From the NCBI RefSeq assembly GCF_050876985.1, contig NZ_JBPAPP010000001.1: a stretch of DNA of 64,000 nt; one strand, 5' to 3'. Below are positions 47,218-55,730 of the stretch, in pieces. The DNA is from Halopseudomonas sp002296055 (GTDB lineage Bacteria; Pseudomonadota; Gammaproteobacteria; Pseudomonadales; Pseudomonadaceae). Under the pieces are notes generated by a model that saw nothing but the letters and a program-made list of their open reading frames with translations, did not search any database and had not been told where the DNA came from. The position numbers and the translations under genes were made by a program. Each line of letters opens with the position of its first letter. Within the stretch, counting starts at the first letter, position 1.

Positions 47218-48093
47218 TCAGTGACCGTCTTCGTGCGCCATGCTGAGGTACACGATGGTCAGCATCATGAAGATGAATGCCTGCAGCGTGATGATCAGAA
47301 TGTGGAAGATAGCCCACGGCACGGACAGCGCCCACTGAGCCCAGAAGGGCAGCAGAGCGATCAGGATGAAGATCAGCTCGCCGGCGTACAGGTTACCGAA
47401 CAGACGCAGGGCGAGAGAGACCGGTTTGGCCAGCAGGCTGACGCCTTCGAGCAGCAGGTTGACCGGGATCAGGAGGACCTTCAGGAAAATGTTGCTGGAG
47501 GAGAAGGGGTGCAAGGTCAGCTCACCGAGGAAGCCGCCAACGCCCTTGACCTTGATGCTGTAGAAAATAATCAGCGCGAAGACCGACAGGGACATGCCCA
47601 GCGTCGCGTTGACGTCAGTAGTCGGTACGACCTTCATGTATTCGACACCGGCCATGTGGAACAGCTGCGGCAGGAAGTCGACGGGGATCAAGTCCATGAA
47701 GTTCATCAGGAAGACCCAGCAGAAGATGGTCAGCGACAGCGGTGCGATCACCTTGTTGCGGCCGTGGAATGTTTCCTTGACGCTCTGATCGACGAACTCG
47801 ACCATCATTTCAACGAAGTTCTGCAGGCCGCCGGGGACATCCGAGGTGGCTTTCTTGGCAGCCATGCGGAAGATGAACAAAAACAGCGCACCGAGGAACA
47901 GGGACCAGCCGATGGTGTCTACGTGAATAGCCATGAAGCCCATATCGGACGCTTCTTGAGCGCCGTGAGCCATGGTCCAGGTGTCCTGACTCAGAACAGT
48001 ACCATCGGTACGCTCATAACCGGCCGGGAGCTTCCCGTAGGTTAGGTTCTGAAGGTGGTGCTTAATGTAATCTGATGCGGTAGCGCCTGCCAT
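47218..48093 (-). CDS. atpB: ATP synthase a subunit
   Basis: A 291-residue membrane subunit forming the proton half-channels. The conserved arginine lies in SLALRLFGNLYAGELI; NFVEMMVEFVDQSVKETFHG and the C-terminal ITLQAFIFMMLTIVYLSMA are also visible. Confidence 0.97.
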   Translation of the reverse strand: MAGATASDYIKHHLQNLTYGKLPAGYERTDGTVLSQDTWTMAHGAQEASDMGFMAIHVDTIGWSLFLGALFLFIFRMAAKKATSDVPGGLQNFVEMMVEFVDQSVKETFHGRNKVIAPLSLTIFCWVFLMNFMDLIPVDFLPQLFHMAGVEYMKVVPTTDVNATLGMSLSVFALIIFYSIKVKGVGGFLGELTLHPFSSSNIFLKVLLIPVNLLLEGVSLLAKPVSLALRLFGNLYAGELIFILIALLPFWAQWALSVPWAIFHILIITLQAFIFMMLTIVYLSMAHEDGH

Positions 48094-48110
48094 AACGTTC
48101 CTCAGGTCCT

Positions 48111-48509
48111 TTAGCTGTGCTGCGTTTTTCCACCCATTACCGCAGGTGTTAGCCAGTTCGTGACCAGCATGATCGCAAATGTAAGAAACAGTGCCGATAC
48201 ATCAATCGGCTTAATACTTTTGAACGCTATCGCAAAGAGGACAGCGCAGAGGATGAGCTTGCCGGCCTCACCCTTGTAAAAAGAATCCATTATCTGCTTT
48301 GCAGCGCGCGCCCCGGTGTACCTGAAAGCCTTGAGCGCGAAATACACATTGGGCAGAAGGAAAATAAGCCCTCCCACCAGGGCGGAGTATGCCGCCACGG
48401 GGCTTTTAATCCAGAAAAGCGCCCCCATCAACACCACAACGACAGCCTGAAACGCGAACCACTTGAGCAGCGGGGGACGACGAATGGCATTGGTCTTCAT
48501 TGTCGTCAT
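48111..48509 (-). CDS. atpI: ATP synthase assembly protein AtpI
   Basis: A 132-residue protein with four hydrophobic segments (WFAFQAVVVVLMGALFW, AYSALVGGLIFLLPNVYF, LILCAVLFAIAF, SALFLTFAIMLVTNW). It is the first gene of the atp operon. ATG 48509 is chosen; the next in-frame ATG at 48500 (MKTN) has no ribosome site of its own. Confidence 0.93.
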   Translation of the reverse strand: MTTMKTNAIRRPPLLKWFAFQAVVVVLMGALFWIKSPVAAYSALVGGLIFLLPNVYFALKAFRYTGARAAKQIMDSFYKGEAGKLILCAVLFAIAFKSIKPIDVSALFLTFAIMLVTNWLTPAVMGGKTQHS

Positions 48510-48862
48510 CTGTACTCGTTCACCCCTGCCGGTGGTGCATGCGTGACACAAATTACCGGGCTATCCGACCACCTCAATGCGCGCGCACCTGGCGCGGGGA
48601 TTCGTGTGGCCGCCCCCTAAAGCGCCGGTGATTATATGTGTTAGACCCCGCAGTAGCAACCAAACAGGCGCGGCACTACATAGCGCGAGGGCGCATGCTG
48701 CCTGATCTGCGCGGCATCCCCGGCTGCTTTGGTTGTGCCTTGGAATCAGGCACTACATGTTGTGGTCAAAACACCAGATGGGCCGCTTGGCGGTCATCTT
48801 TTGTAATAATTGGCGGCGCCTCTTCAAGCCAGTAATGACGCCGCTTGCGCGCTCGCAAGAGC
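48510..48862. other. atpI-parB intergenic region
   Basis: 353 bases without a gene. It holds the atp promoter on the minus strand. A small hairpin CTTGCG-CGCT-CGCAAG (48844-48859) just after the parB stop has no T-run and may be a weak terminator. Nothing else was recognised. Confidence 0.7.
48631..48659 (-). promoter_or_regulatory. sigma-70 promoter of the atp operon
   Basis: On the minus strand TTGCTA (48659-48654) and TATAAT (48636-48631) are separated by 17 bases, a near-consensus promoter about 120 bases upstream of atpI. Confidence 0.75.
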
Positions 48863-49723
48863 TTAGCGGATGTGCTCGAGAATGCCATCAAGCTCGTCAA
48901 GCGAGCTGTAACTGATAACCAGCCGGCCCTTGCCTCGGGCGCCGTGCTGCAACTTCACATCGGCCCCCAGACGCTCGCCCAGGTCCTGTTGCAGACGCTC
49001 CACGTCGGGGTTGGTGCGCTGTTGTGTCGCATCCCTTCTGGGGTTCAGCCACTGGCGTACCAGCGCTTCGGTCTGACGAACGGTCAGCCCCTTGGCGACC
49101 ACCTGGCGTGCTGCGGTGGTCTGCTGCTCCGCCGGCAGGCCCAGCAATGCACGAGCATGGCCCATTTCCAGGTCGCCACGCTCAAGCATCAGCTTGACGT
49201 CTTCAGGCAGGCTCATCAGGCGCAGCAGGTTGGTGATGCTGACCCGTGATTTGCCGACGGCGTCAGCCACCTGCTGCTGGGTCAGTTCAAATTCCTGCTG
49301 CAGTCGTTGCAGGGCGATGGCTTCCTCGATCGGGTTGAGGTCCTCGCGCTGGATGTTCTCGATCAGCGCCATGGCGATGGCGGCTTCATCCGGCACTTCG
49401 CGGATCACCGCCGGAATGCTGTCCAGACCGGCCAGCTGACTGGCGCGCCAGCGGCGCTCACCGGCGATGATCTCGTAGCGGCCTTCGCTGATCGGGCGCA
49501 CAACGATGGGCTGCATCACACCCTGGGCACGAATCGACTCGGCGAGCTCTTCGAGCGCCTGCGGGTCCATGTCCCGGCGGGGCTGATACTTGCCGCGCTG
49601 AACCAGATCTACCGGCAGTTCCTTGAGGATCTGATCCTGGCTGTCGTTCTCGCTGGCCGCGCCGGCGCCTGCACTCAGCAGTGCGTCCAGTCCCCGTCCC
49701 AAGCCGCGCTTCTTGCCCGCCAT
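48863..49723 (-). CDS. parB: chromosome-partitioning protein ParB
   Basis: A 286-residue centromere-binding CTPase. Basic N-terminus AGKKRGLGRGLDALLS (ParA contact), the catalytic GERRWRA motif, the helix-turn-helix around LTQQQVADAVGKSRVSITNLLRLMSLPEDV, and a dimerisation C-terminus (LVISYSSLDELDGILEHIR). AAGGA lies before the ATG at 49723. Partner of ParA and of the parS site at 35795. Confidence 0.97.
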   Translation of the reverse strand: MAGKKRGLGRGLDALLSAGAGAASENDSQDQILKELPVDLVQRGKYQPRRDMDPQALEELAESIRAQGVMQPIVVRPISEGRYEIIAGERRWRASQLAGLDSIPAVIREVPDEAAIAMALIENIQREDLNPIEEAIALQRLQQEFELTQQQVADAVGKSRVSITNLLRLMSLPEDVKLMLERGDLEMGHARALLGLPAEQQTTAARQVVAKGLTVRQTEALVRQWLNPRRDATQQRTNPDVERLQQDLGERLGADVKLQHGARGKGRLVISYSSLDELDGILEHIR

Positions 49724-49740
49724 GCTCGTTGTCCTTGTCG

Positions 49741-50544
49741 TCAATCGTTCAAATCGGTAACGGCAGCCGCCTTGGCTGCCTGCTTGCTGCGACGTACCAC
49801 CTCGCCGGCGAGCGCCAGATAGGCAACAGCACCACGCGACTGCTTGTCATACGCCAGCGCGGGCATGCCGAAGCTGGGCGCCTCAGCCAGACGCACGTTG
49901 CGCGGAATCACGGTCTGGTAGAGCTTATCGCCAAAATGCGCGCTGAGCTGGGCGGATACATCCAGCGTCAGGCTGTTGCGCGGGTCGTACATGGTGCGCA
50001 GAAGACCTTCGATCTGCAGGCTCGGGTTAAGCACCGAGCTGATCCGGCTGATGGTGTTGACCAGCGCGGACAGACCTTCCAGCGCGTAATACTCGCACTG
50101 CATCGGAATGACTACCCCGTCGGCGGCCACCAGGCCGTTGACGGTCAGCATGTTCAACGACGGCGGGCAGTCGATCAGGATGAAGTCGTAGTGCTCGCGC
50201 GCATTGACCAGCGCGTAGCGCAGCCGGCTCTCTTTCATCTTGATATTGATCAGCTCAACTTCGGCGGCGGTCAGGTCGCCGTTCGCTGGCAGCAAATCAT
50301 AACCGCCGTGCTCCGAGCGGCAGACCGCGTCGGCAAACTCGCACTGCCCGGTCAGCAGCTCATACACCGAGTTGTCCAGGTTGGCCTTGTCGATGCCACT
50401 GCCCATGGTCGCGTTGCCCTGGGGGTCGAGATCGATCAGCAGCACCTTGCGCTTGGTTGCGGCCAGCGAGGCGGCGAGATTGATCGTGGTGGTGGTCTTT
50501 CCCACACCGCCTTTCTGGTTGGCAATTGCCAGCACCTTGCCCAC
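49741..50544 (-). CDS. parA: chromosome-partitioning ATPase ParA
   Basis: A 267-residue deviant-Walker ATPase (KVLAIANQKGGVGKTTTTINLAAS) with LLIDLDPQGNATMG and FILIDCPPSLNMLTVNG. GTG 50544 with GGGGG upstream is chosen; the longer frame adds a non-family extension. Seventeen bases separate it from the stop of rsmG upstream. Confidence 0.96.
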   Translation of the reverse strand: MGKVLAIANQKGGVGKTTTTINLAASLAATKRKVLLIDLDPQGNATMGSGIDKANLDNSVYELLTGQCEFADAVCRSEHGGYDLLPANGDLTAAEVELINIKMKESRLRYALVNAREHYDFILIDCPPSLNMLTVNGLVAADGVVIPMQCEYYALEGLSALVNTISRISSVLNPSLQIEGLLRTMYDPRNSLTLDVSAQLSAHFGDKLYQTVIPRNVRLAEAPSFGMPALAYDKQSRGAVAYLALAGEVVRRSKQAAKAAAVTDLND

Positions 50545-50561
50545 GTATGACCCCCTTGATC

Positions 50562-51206
50562 TCAGCCCTGATTCATCCGTCGCAGTATCAACAGATGGCG
50601 GCTGCCGACGCAACCGGGAACCTGCAATTGTGCACTGCTCTCAAGCTGGAAGTCGACCGGCATGGCGGCCAGCTCGTCTTCCGGATAGACGCCCTTCATG
50701 GCCAGCCAACGGGTATCCGGACTGCCCAGGTGACGGGTCAGGTGGGTGAAGTCAGCGAGGGAGGCAAAGGCCCGCGAGGTGATGCCGTCAAACGGCTGCT
50801 CGACGTTGAACGCCTCCACCCGGCTGTTGACCACCTCCAGGTTGCTCAGCCCCAGTTCGGTTTTTACCTGGGTGAGAAAGCGGGTCTTCTTGCCATTGCT
50901 GTCGAGCAGGGTGAAACGGCGGGCAGGAAACATGATCGCCAGCATCACACCGGGCATGCCACCGCCGCTACCGACATCCAGCCAGCGCTCGCCGCGAATG
51001 TGGGGCAGGATGCTCAGGCTGTCGAGCAAATGGCGGCTGACCATCTCGTCCGGGTTGCGCACCGCGGTGAGGTTGTAGGCCTTGTTCCACTTGTTCAGCA
51101 AGGTCAGGTAAGCCAGCAGTTTCTCTTGCTGATCTTCGGTCAGGTCGATACCCAGTTGTCGCGCGCCGTGAGCCAGCTCAATTGCGTGTTGCCCCATCGC
51201 GCTCAT
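50562..51206 (-). CDS. rsmG: 16S rRNA (guanine-527-N7) methyltransferase
   Basis: A 214-residue SAM-dependent methyltransferase (GidB): WLDVGSGGGMPGVMLAI is the cofactor motif and WNKAYNLTAVRNPDEMVSRHLLDSLSI is typical. It overlaps the end of mnmG by 4 bases. Confidence 0.97.
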   Translation of the reverse strand: MSAMGQHAIELAHGARQLGIDLTEDQQEKLLAYLTLLNKWNKAYNLTAVRNPDEMVSRHLLDSLSILPHIRGERWLDVGSGGGMPGVMLAIMFPARRFTLLDSNGKKTRFLTQVKTELGLSNLEVVNSRVEAFNVEQPFDGITSRAFASLADFTHLTRHLGSPDTRWLAMKGVYPEDELAAMPVDFQLESSAQLQVPGCVGSRHLLILRRMNQG

Positions 51207-53101
51207 GCCTCCTTGGCCAGGCTGCCGCTGCCCAGGGCATTGCGTTTTTTCAGGTGAATCAGCAACAGGCTGACCGCCGCCGGGGTCACCCCCGGGATAC
51301 GCGAGGCTTGGCCCAGCGTCTGCGGCCGTACATCGGCCAGCTTGCCGCGAATCTCGTTCGACAGACCGTTCAGGCTGGCGTAGTCCAGATCCTCCGGCAG
51401 ACGCGTTTGCTCGTGTTGGCGCAGGCGATCGATTTCTTCCTGCTGGCGTTCGATATAACCGGCGTACTTGGCCTGAATCTCAACCTGTTCGGCGGCATCG
51501 GCCTGCACGTCGCTGCCGCCGGTCAGAGCGACCAGCGCGCTGTATTCCACTTCTGGCCGGCGCAGCAAATCGAGCAGGCTGTACTCGTGGGTCAACGGCG
51601 TGCCGTACTGGGCGCTGTAGGCCTGGCCCTGGGCACTGCCCGGCTGCACCCAGGTGCTGCGCAGACGCTGGGTTTCCTGCTCGATGGCTTCGCGCTTGGC
51701 ATTGAACGCCGCCCAGCGCGCATCGTCGACCAGCCCCAGCTCGCGACCCTGTTCGGTCAGGCGCAGATCGGCGTTGTCTTCACGCAGTACCAGACGGTAT
51801 TCGGCACGCGAGGTAAACATGCGATAGGGCTCGCGGGTGCCCATGGTGATCAGGTCGTCGACCAGTACGCCGATGTAGGCTTCATCGCGGCGCGGACACC
51901 AGGCATCCAGCTCCTGAGCACGGCGCGCGGCATTCAGACCGGCCAGCAGGCCCTGGGCGCCGGCCTCTTCGTAACCGGTGGTGCCGTTGATCTGGCCGGC
52001 AAAGAACAGGCCGTCGATCACCTTGGTTTCCAGCGAGTACTTGAGGTCCTGCGGGTTGAAGTAATCGTATTCGATGGCATAGCCCGGGCGCAGGATGTGC
52101 GCGTTTTCCATGCCCTTGATTGACTGCACGATCTGCAGCTGCACGTCGAACGGCAGCGAGGTGGAGATACCGTTGGGATACAGCTCGTGGGTGGTCAGCC
52201 CCTCGGGCTCGATAAACACCTGGTGGCTCTGCTTGTCGGCAAAGCGGTGAATTTTGTCTTCGATCGAGGGGCAGTAGCGCGGCCCGATGCCCTCGATGAC
52301 CCCGGAATACATGGGGGAGCGGTCGAGGTTCTCGCGGATGATGTCGTGCGTGCGCTCATTGGTGTGGGTGATGAAGCAGTTGACCTGCTCGGGGTGCAGC
52401 TCGGCGCTGCCCATGAAAGACATCACCGGAATCGGCGTATCACCTGGCTGCACGGTCATCTGGCTGAAATCGACACTGCGCCCGTCGATACGCGGCGGGG
52501 TGCCGGTCTTCAGGCGATCAACCCGCAGGGGTAATTCACGTAAGCGTTTTGCCAGGGCAATGGCCGGCGGATCACCAGCGCGGCCACCGGAGTAGTTATC
52601 CAGGCCGATATGAATCAGCCCGCCGAGGAAGGTACCGGTGGTCAGCACCACGTTATCAGCGAGAAAACGCAGGCCCATCTGGGTAACGACACCGCGCACC
52701 TGCTCTTGCTCAACGATCAGGTCATCGCAGGCCTGCTGGAAAATCCACAGATTGGGCTGGTTTTCCAGCATGTGACGGATGGCGGCCTTGTACAGCACAC
52801 GGTCAGCCTGGGCGCGGGTCGCCCGTACCGCCGGGCCCTTGCGGCTGTTGAGTACGCGAAACTGGATACCGGCCTTGTCGGTCGCCAGCGCCATGGCGCC
52901 GCCCAGCGCGTCGATCTCTTTCACCAGGTGGCTCTTGCCGATACCGCCGATAGCCGGGTTGCAGCTCATCTGTCCCAGCGTCTCGACGTTGTGACTGAGC
53001 AGCAGGGTCTTCACGCCCATACGCGCGGCTGCGAGCGCAGCTTCGGTACCGGCATGGCCACCACCGACCACAATGACGTCAAAACGGCTGGGAAAGTCCA
53101 C
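51203..53101 (-). CDS. mnmG: tRNA uridine-5-carboxymethylaminomethyl modification enzyme, FAD subunit
   Basis: A 632-residue GidA protein that modifies wobble uridines with MnmE. FAD motif VVGGGHAGTEAALAAARMG, then MSCNPAIGGIGKSHLVKEIDALGGAM and TGTFLGGLIHIG. GTG start with GAGGTG upstream. Normally beside mnmE; here a 5-kb block separates them. Confidence 0.97.
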   Translation of the reverse strand: MDFPSRFDVIVVGGGHAGTEAALAAARMGVKTLLLSHNVETLGQMSCNPAIGGIGKSHLVKEIDALGGAMALATDKAGIQFRVLNSRKGPAVRATRAQADRVLYKAAIRHMLENQPNLWIFQQACDDLIVEQEQVRGVVTQMGLRFLADNVVLTTGTFLGGLIHIGLDNYSGGRAGDPPAIALAKRLRELPLRVDRLKTGTPPRIDGRSVDFSQMTVQPGDTPIPVMSFMGSAELHPEQVNCFITHTNERTHDIIRENLDRSPMYSGVIEGIGPRYCPSIEDKIHRFADKQSHQVFIEPEGLTTHELYPNGISTSLPFDVQLQIVQSIKGMENAHILRPGYAIEYDYFNPQDLKYSLETKVIDGLFFAGQINGTTGYEEAGAQGLLAGLNAARRAQELDAWCPRRDEAYIGVLVDDLITMGTREPYRMFTSRAEYRLVLREDNADLRLTEQGRELGLVDDARWAAFNAKREAIEQETQRLRSTWVQPGSAQGQAYSAQYGTPLTHEYSLLDLLRRPEVEYSALVALTGGSDVQADAAEQVEIQAKYAGYIERQQEEIDRLRQHEQTRLPEDLDYASLNGLSNEIRGKLADVRPQTLGQASRIPGVTPAAVSLLLIHLKKRNALGSGSLAKEA

Positions 53102-53544
53102 CTGTCACCTCGTTTGCCGGGCGTACCCCCGGCGCAGAAAAAAGGGGCTGATTATAGGGCCAAGGGGAGAAAATTGCAGCCGTGCTGACCATTTTTTGTA
53201 CAACCGGCTTTTCTCTCCCGGTAAAGAGTTAAAAAGAATAAAGATGAAAATATATAAAAAGACTGAATAAGTTAATGTTAATAGGGCTGCCCTGTACTGT
53301 GGAAAACCCTGTAAACCTCTTTATTTTCATAGCTTTGCGAAAAAAGAAAGGTTGTGAAAAAACGGTCAGTTAGGCGTGCGTAGCAGGTGGTGCATCCTGT
53401 GGATGAAAGGCCGGGTTATCCACAGGCGGGTTATGCCCAGGTTTGTCCTCCGGGTTATCGACCGGGTTGGGGGGTAGTTTTCCACAGGGTTCAGCAAGCG
53501 CTTTTCGGCTGCTGCCCCATCCGTTTTCTCACCGGCATACGCCT

Positions 53545-53550
53545 TATAAT
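53545..53550 (+). promoter_or_regulatory. -10 element of the codB operon
   Basis: TATAAT in CCTTATAATGGGG, 19 bases before a perfect palindrome. The -35 is not clear. Confidence 0.5.
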
Positions 53551-53568
53551 GGGGCAGTGTTTATGAAT

Positions 53569-53589
53569 GATTGTGCAGTCTGCACAATC
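53569..53589 (+). promoter_or_regulatory. palindromic candidate operator of the codB-regulator-codA operon
   Basis: Perfect nine-base arms GATTGTGCA (53569-53577) and TGCACAATC (53581-53589) separated by GTC. Located 19 bases after the TATAAT, so just inside the likely transcript: a repressor site, or an RNA hairpin. Confidence 0.65.
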
Positions 53590-53706
53590 TCCGCCCTGCT
53601 CCAGCTGTCTCAACCGGCTCTATCGGGCCTGCTGGCACGCTGGTTGCTCTAGCCCGGACAGGTATCCACCGTCGTGGATGCACCGCTGCCAACCGGAGAC
53701 AATGTC

Positions 53707-54990
53707 ATGAGTGAAATACAAGACAGCGCCGATCAGGATTACCCCCTGAGCCCGGTGCCGCCCCATGCGCGCAAGAGCATGTGGTCAATGAGTTTCGTCC
53801 TGCTGGGTTTTACCTTTTTCAGTGCCACCATGTGGGCCGGTGGCAGTGTTGGGGCTGCCTTCGAGTTCTCCACCCTGCTGTGGATTTTGCTGATTGGTAA
53901 CCTGCTGTTGGGCGCCTACGCTGCAGGACTGGGCTTTATCGCTGCCCGCTCAGGCCTGAACACGGCGCTGATGAGCCGCTATGCCTTTGGCGATGTGGGC
54001 AGCAAGCTGTCTGACTTTATTCTCGGTTTTACCCAGATTGGCTGGTACGCCTGGGGCACCGCGACCATGGCGCTGCTGCTGGTAAAAATGACCGGCCTGC
54101 CGGAAAGCCTGACCCTGCCGCTGATGGTGCTGTTTGGTTTCGGCTTCTGCATCAGCGCCTTTATCGGCTATCGCGGGCTCGACCTGCTGTCGCGGGTAGC
54201 AGTGCCGGCGATGATCATCCTGATTGCCGTCAGTCTGGGCATTGCCGGCTCCGATGCCGGTGGACTGGCCGGGCTGGCTGCGATCGACCCGAGCGCTGAG
54301 ATGAGCGTGGCGGCGGCCATTACCCTGGTGTTCGGCACCTTTGTCAGCGGCGGCACCCAGGCCACCAACTGGACGCGCTTTGCCAAGTCCGGCAAGGCCG
54401 CGGTTATCGCAACCTTGGCCGCTTTCTTCGTTGGTAATGGTTTGATGACTCTGGTCGGCGCCTTTGGTGCGCTCGTGTACCAGCAGGCAGATATTGTCGA
54501 CATCATGGTGGCGCAGGGCCTGGCTACTCTGGGCGTGCTGATGCTGTTCCTTAACCTGTGGACCACCCAGGACAACACCGTCTATAACTTTGCTGTGGCC
54601 GGCTGCAACCTGCTGCGCACCGAGCGTCGCCGCACCGTGACCGTGGTCGGTGCTGCCATCGGTACCCTGCTGGCGGTGCTGGGCATGTACGAGTGGCTGA
54701 TTCCCTTCCTGATTCTGCTGGGTACCTTTATCCCACCGGTGGGTGGCGTGATCATGGCCAACTATCTGGTGACCTGGCGCGGGCGCTACGGTGATCTGGC
54801 GACCACTGCCCTGCCGGCTTTCAACTGGGTGGGGCTGAGTGCCTACGCCATCGGCTCGCTGGTTGCCTACACCTCAAACTGGGTCGCGCCGCTGGTGGGT
54901 GTGCTGACCGCTGCCCTGGCGTATGCGGTACTGGCGCTGCTGATCAACCCGGTACGTGAACGCCGGGCTGCGCTGTCCAGCCGCGCATGA
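53707..54990 (+). CDS. codB: cytosine permease
   Basis: A 427-residue NCS1-family transporter with about 12 hydrophobic segments: MSFVLLGFTFFSATMWAGGSVGAAF, TQIGWYAWGTATMALL and TQATNWTRFAKSG are the family marks. GGAG precedes the ATG at 53707. Its stop overlaps the regulator start (ATGA), and a cytosine deaminase follows, which defines the substrate class. Confidence 0.93.
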   Translation: MSEIQDSADQDYPLSPVPPHARKSMWSMSFVLLGFTFFSATMWAGGSVGAAFEFSTLLWILLIGNLLLGAYAAGLGFIAARSGLNTALMSRYAFGDVGSKLSDFILGFTQIGWYAWGTATMALLLVKMTGLPESLTLPLMVLFGFGFCISAFIGYRGLDLLSRVAVPAMIILIAVSLGIAGSDAGGLAGLAAIDPSAEMSVAAAITLVFGTFVSGGTQATNWTRFAKSGKAAVIATLAAFFVGNGLMTLVGAFGALVYQQADIVDIMVAQGLATLGVLMLFLNLWTTQDNTVYNFAVAGCNLLRTERRRTVTVVGAAIGTLLAVLGMYEWLIPFLILLGTFIPPVGGVIMANYLVTWRGRYGDLATTALPAFNWVGLSAYAIGSLVAYTSNWVAPLVGVLTAALAYAVLALLINPVRERRAALSSRA

Positions 54991-55730
54991 GTGAGCTGCT
55001 GTGCACGGCCGATATTCCGGGCCTGCCGGGTCTGGAGGCCATTCGTCTGCGCGCCGGTCAAACCGGCGCCAGACGTCGAGTGCGTTGGCCCTATGTGGCG
55101 GAAAACCGCTCGTTCACGCCCTGGATCAAGGGCGGCGAGCTGGTGTTCATCACGGGTATCGGTCGACATCACAGCCTGGATAACCTGTTTGAACTGGTGC
55201 ATGAAGGCGCCGCGACCGGGGTAGCTGGTCTGGTGATCCTGACCGGTGACGCCTATATCGGGCAACTGCCGGCCGCGCTGCTCAAACGCGCCGATGCATT
55301 GCAGTTGCCCCTGTTGGAGCAACCCTATTCGCTACCTATGGTGACGGTGACCGAAGTTATCAGCCGCGCCATCATCGCTCGCGAACAGTTGGCCTGGCGT
55401 GCGGCTGAACAGCAGGCCAGTAGCTTGCTCGAGCGTCTGCAACTGCGCCTGGGGGATCTGCCAGAGCGCGAGGAGTTCATGGCGCCCTGGTTTGCCGAGC
55501 ATCAAGCATTGCTGCATGAACTTAGCCCCACCCTGGCCGCCTGGCTACAGCATGGCGGCAACCTCAGTGCGGCCGCCGCGAGCCTTGGCAGTCACCGTAA
55601 TTCCGTGCGTTACCGGCTGAACAAGCTGTTTCGCGCTACCGGCTTGGACCCACGCAGGCCAGCCGATCTGAATAACCTGATTCTGGCGCACCTGTTGTGC
55701 CAAAGCCCTGATTCTGGAGAGCACCCATGA
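54987..55730 (+). CDS. PucR-family regulator, short form
   Basis: A 247-residue regulator. The N-terminus is the purine-catabolism (PucR) domain (MSELLCTADIPGLPGLEAIRLRAG, VYVAENRSFTPWIKGGELVF-like, GVAGLVILTG) and the C-terminus the HTH_30 helix-turn-helix (HGGNLSAAAASLGSHRNSVRYRLNKLFRATGLD). It lacks the long central GGDEF-like part of classic PucR. It is embedded between codB and codA with 4-base overlaps both sides, so it is co-translated and probably senses pyrimidine or purine base. Confidence 0.9.
   Translation: MSELLCTADIPGLPGLEAIRLRAGQTGARRRVRWPYVAENRSFTPWIKGGELVFITGIGRHHSLDNLFELVHEGAATGVAGLVILTGDAYIGQLPAALLKRADALQLPLLEQPYSLPMVTVTEVISRAIIAREQLAWRAAEQQASSLLERLQLRLGDLPEREEFMAPWFAEHQALLHELSPTLAAWLQHGGNLSAAAASLGSHRNSVRYRLNKLFRATGLDPRRPADLNNLILAHLLCQSPDSGEHP

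Larger units (their letters stand above)
53102..53706. other. mnmG-codB intergenic region with DnaA boxes and AT-rich core
   Basis: 605 bases without a gene. An AT-rich stretch (53205-53290, rich in AAAGA and TATATAAAA) is followed by DnaA-box-like sites: TGTGGAAAA (53298), TGTGGATGA (53398), perfect TTATCCACA (53416-53424), TTATGCCCA (53431), and TTTTCCACA (53478). This is the place of oriC in enterobacteria. It may be a secondary origin or a DnaA-binding relic. The codB promoter/operator lies at the right end. Confidence 0.65.

Noticed and set aside
53443..53652. 69-codon frame upstream of codB
   Set aside because: It spans DnaA boxes, the -10 and the palindrome; no ribosome site and no protein-like composition.
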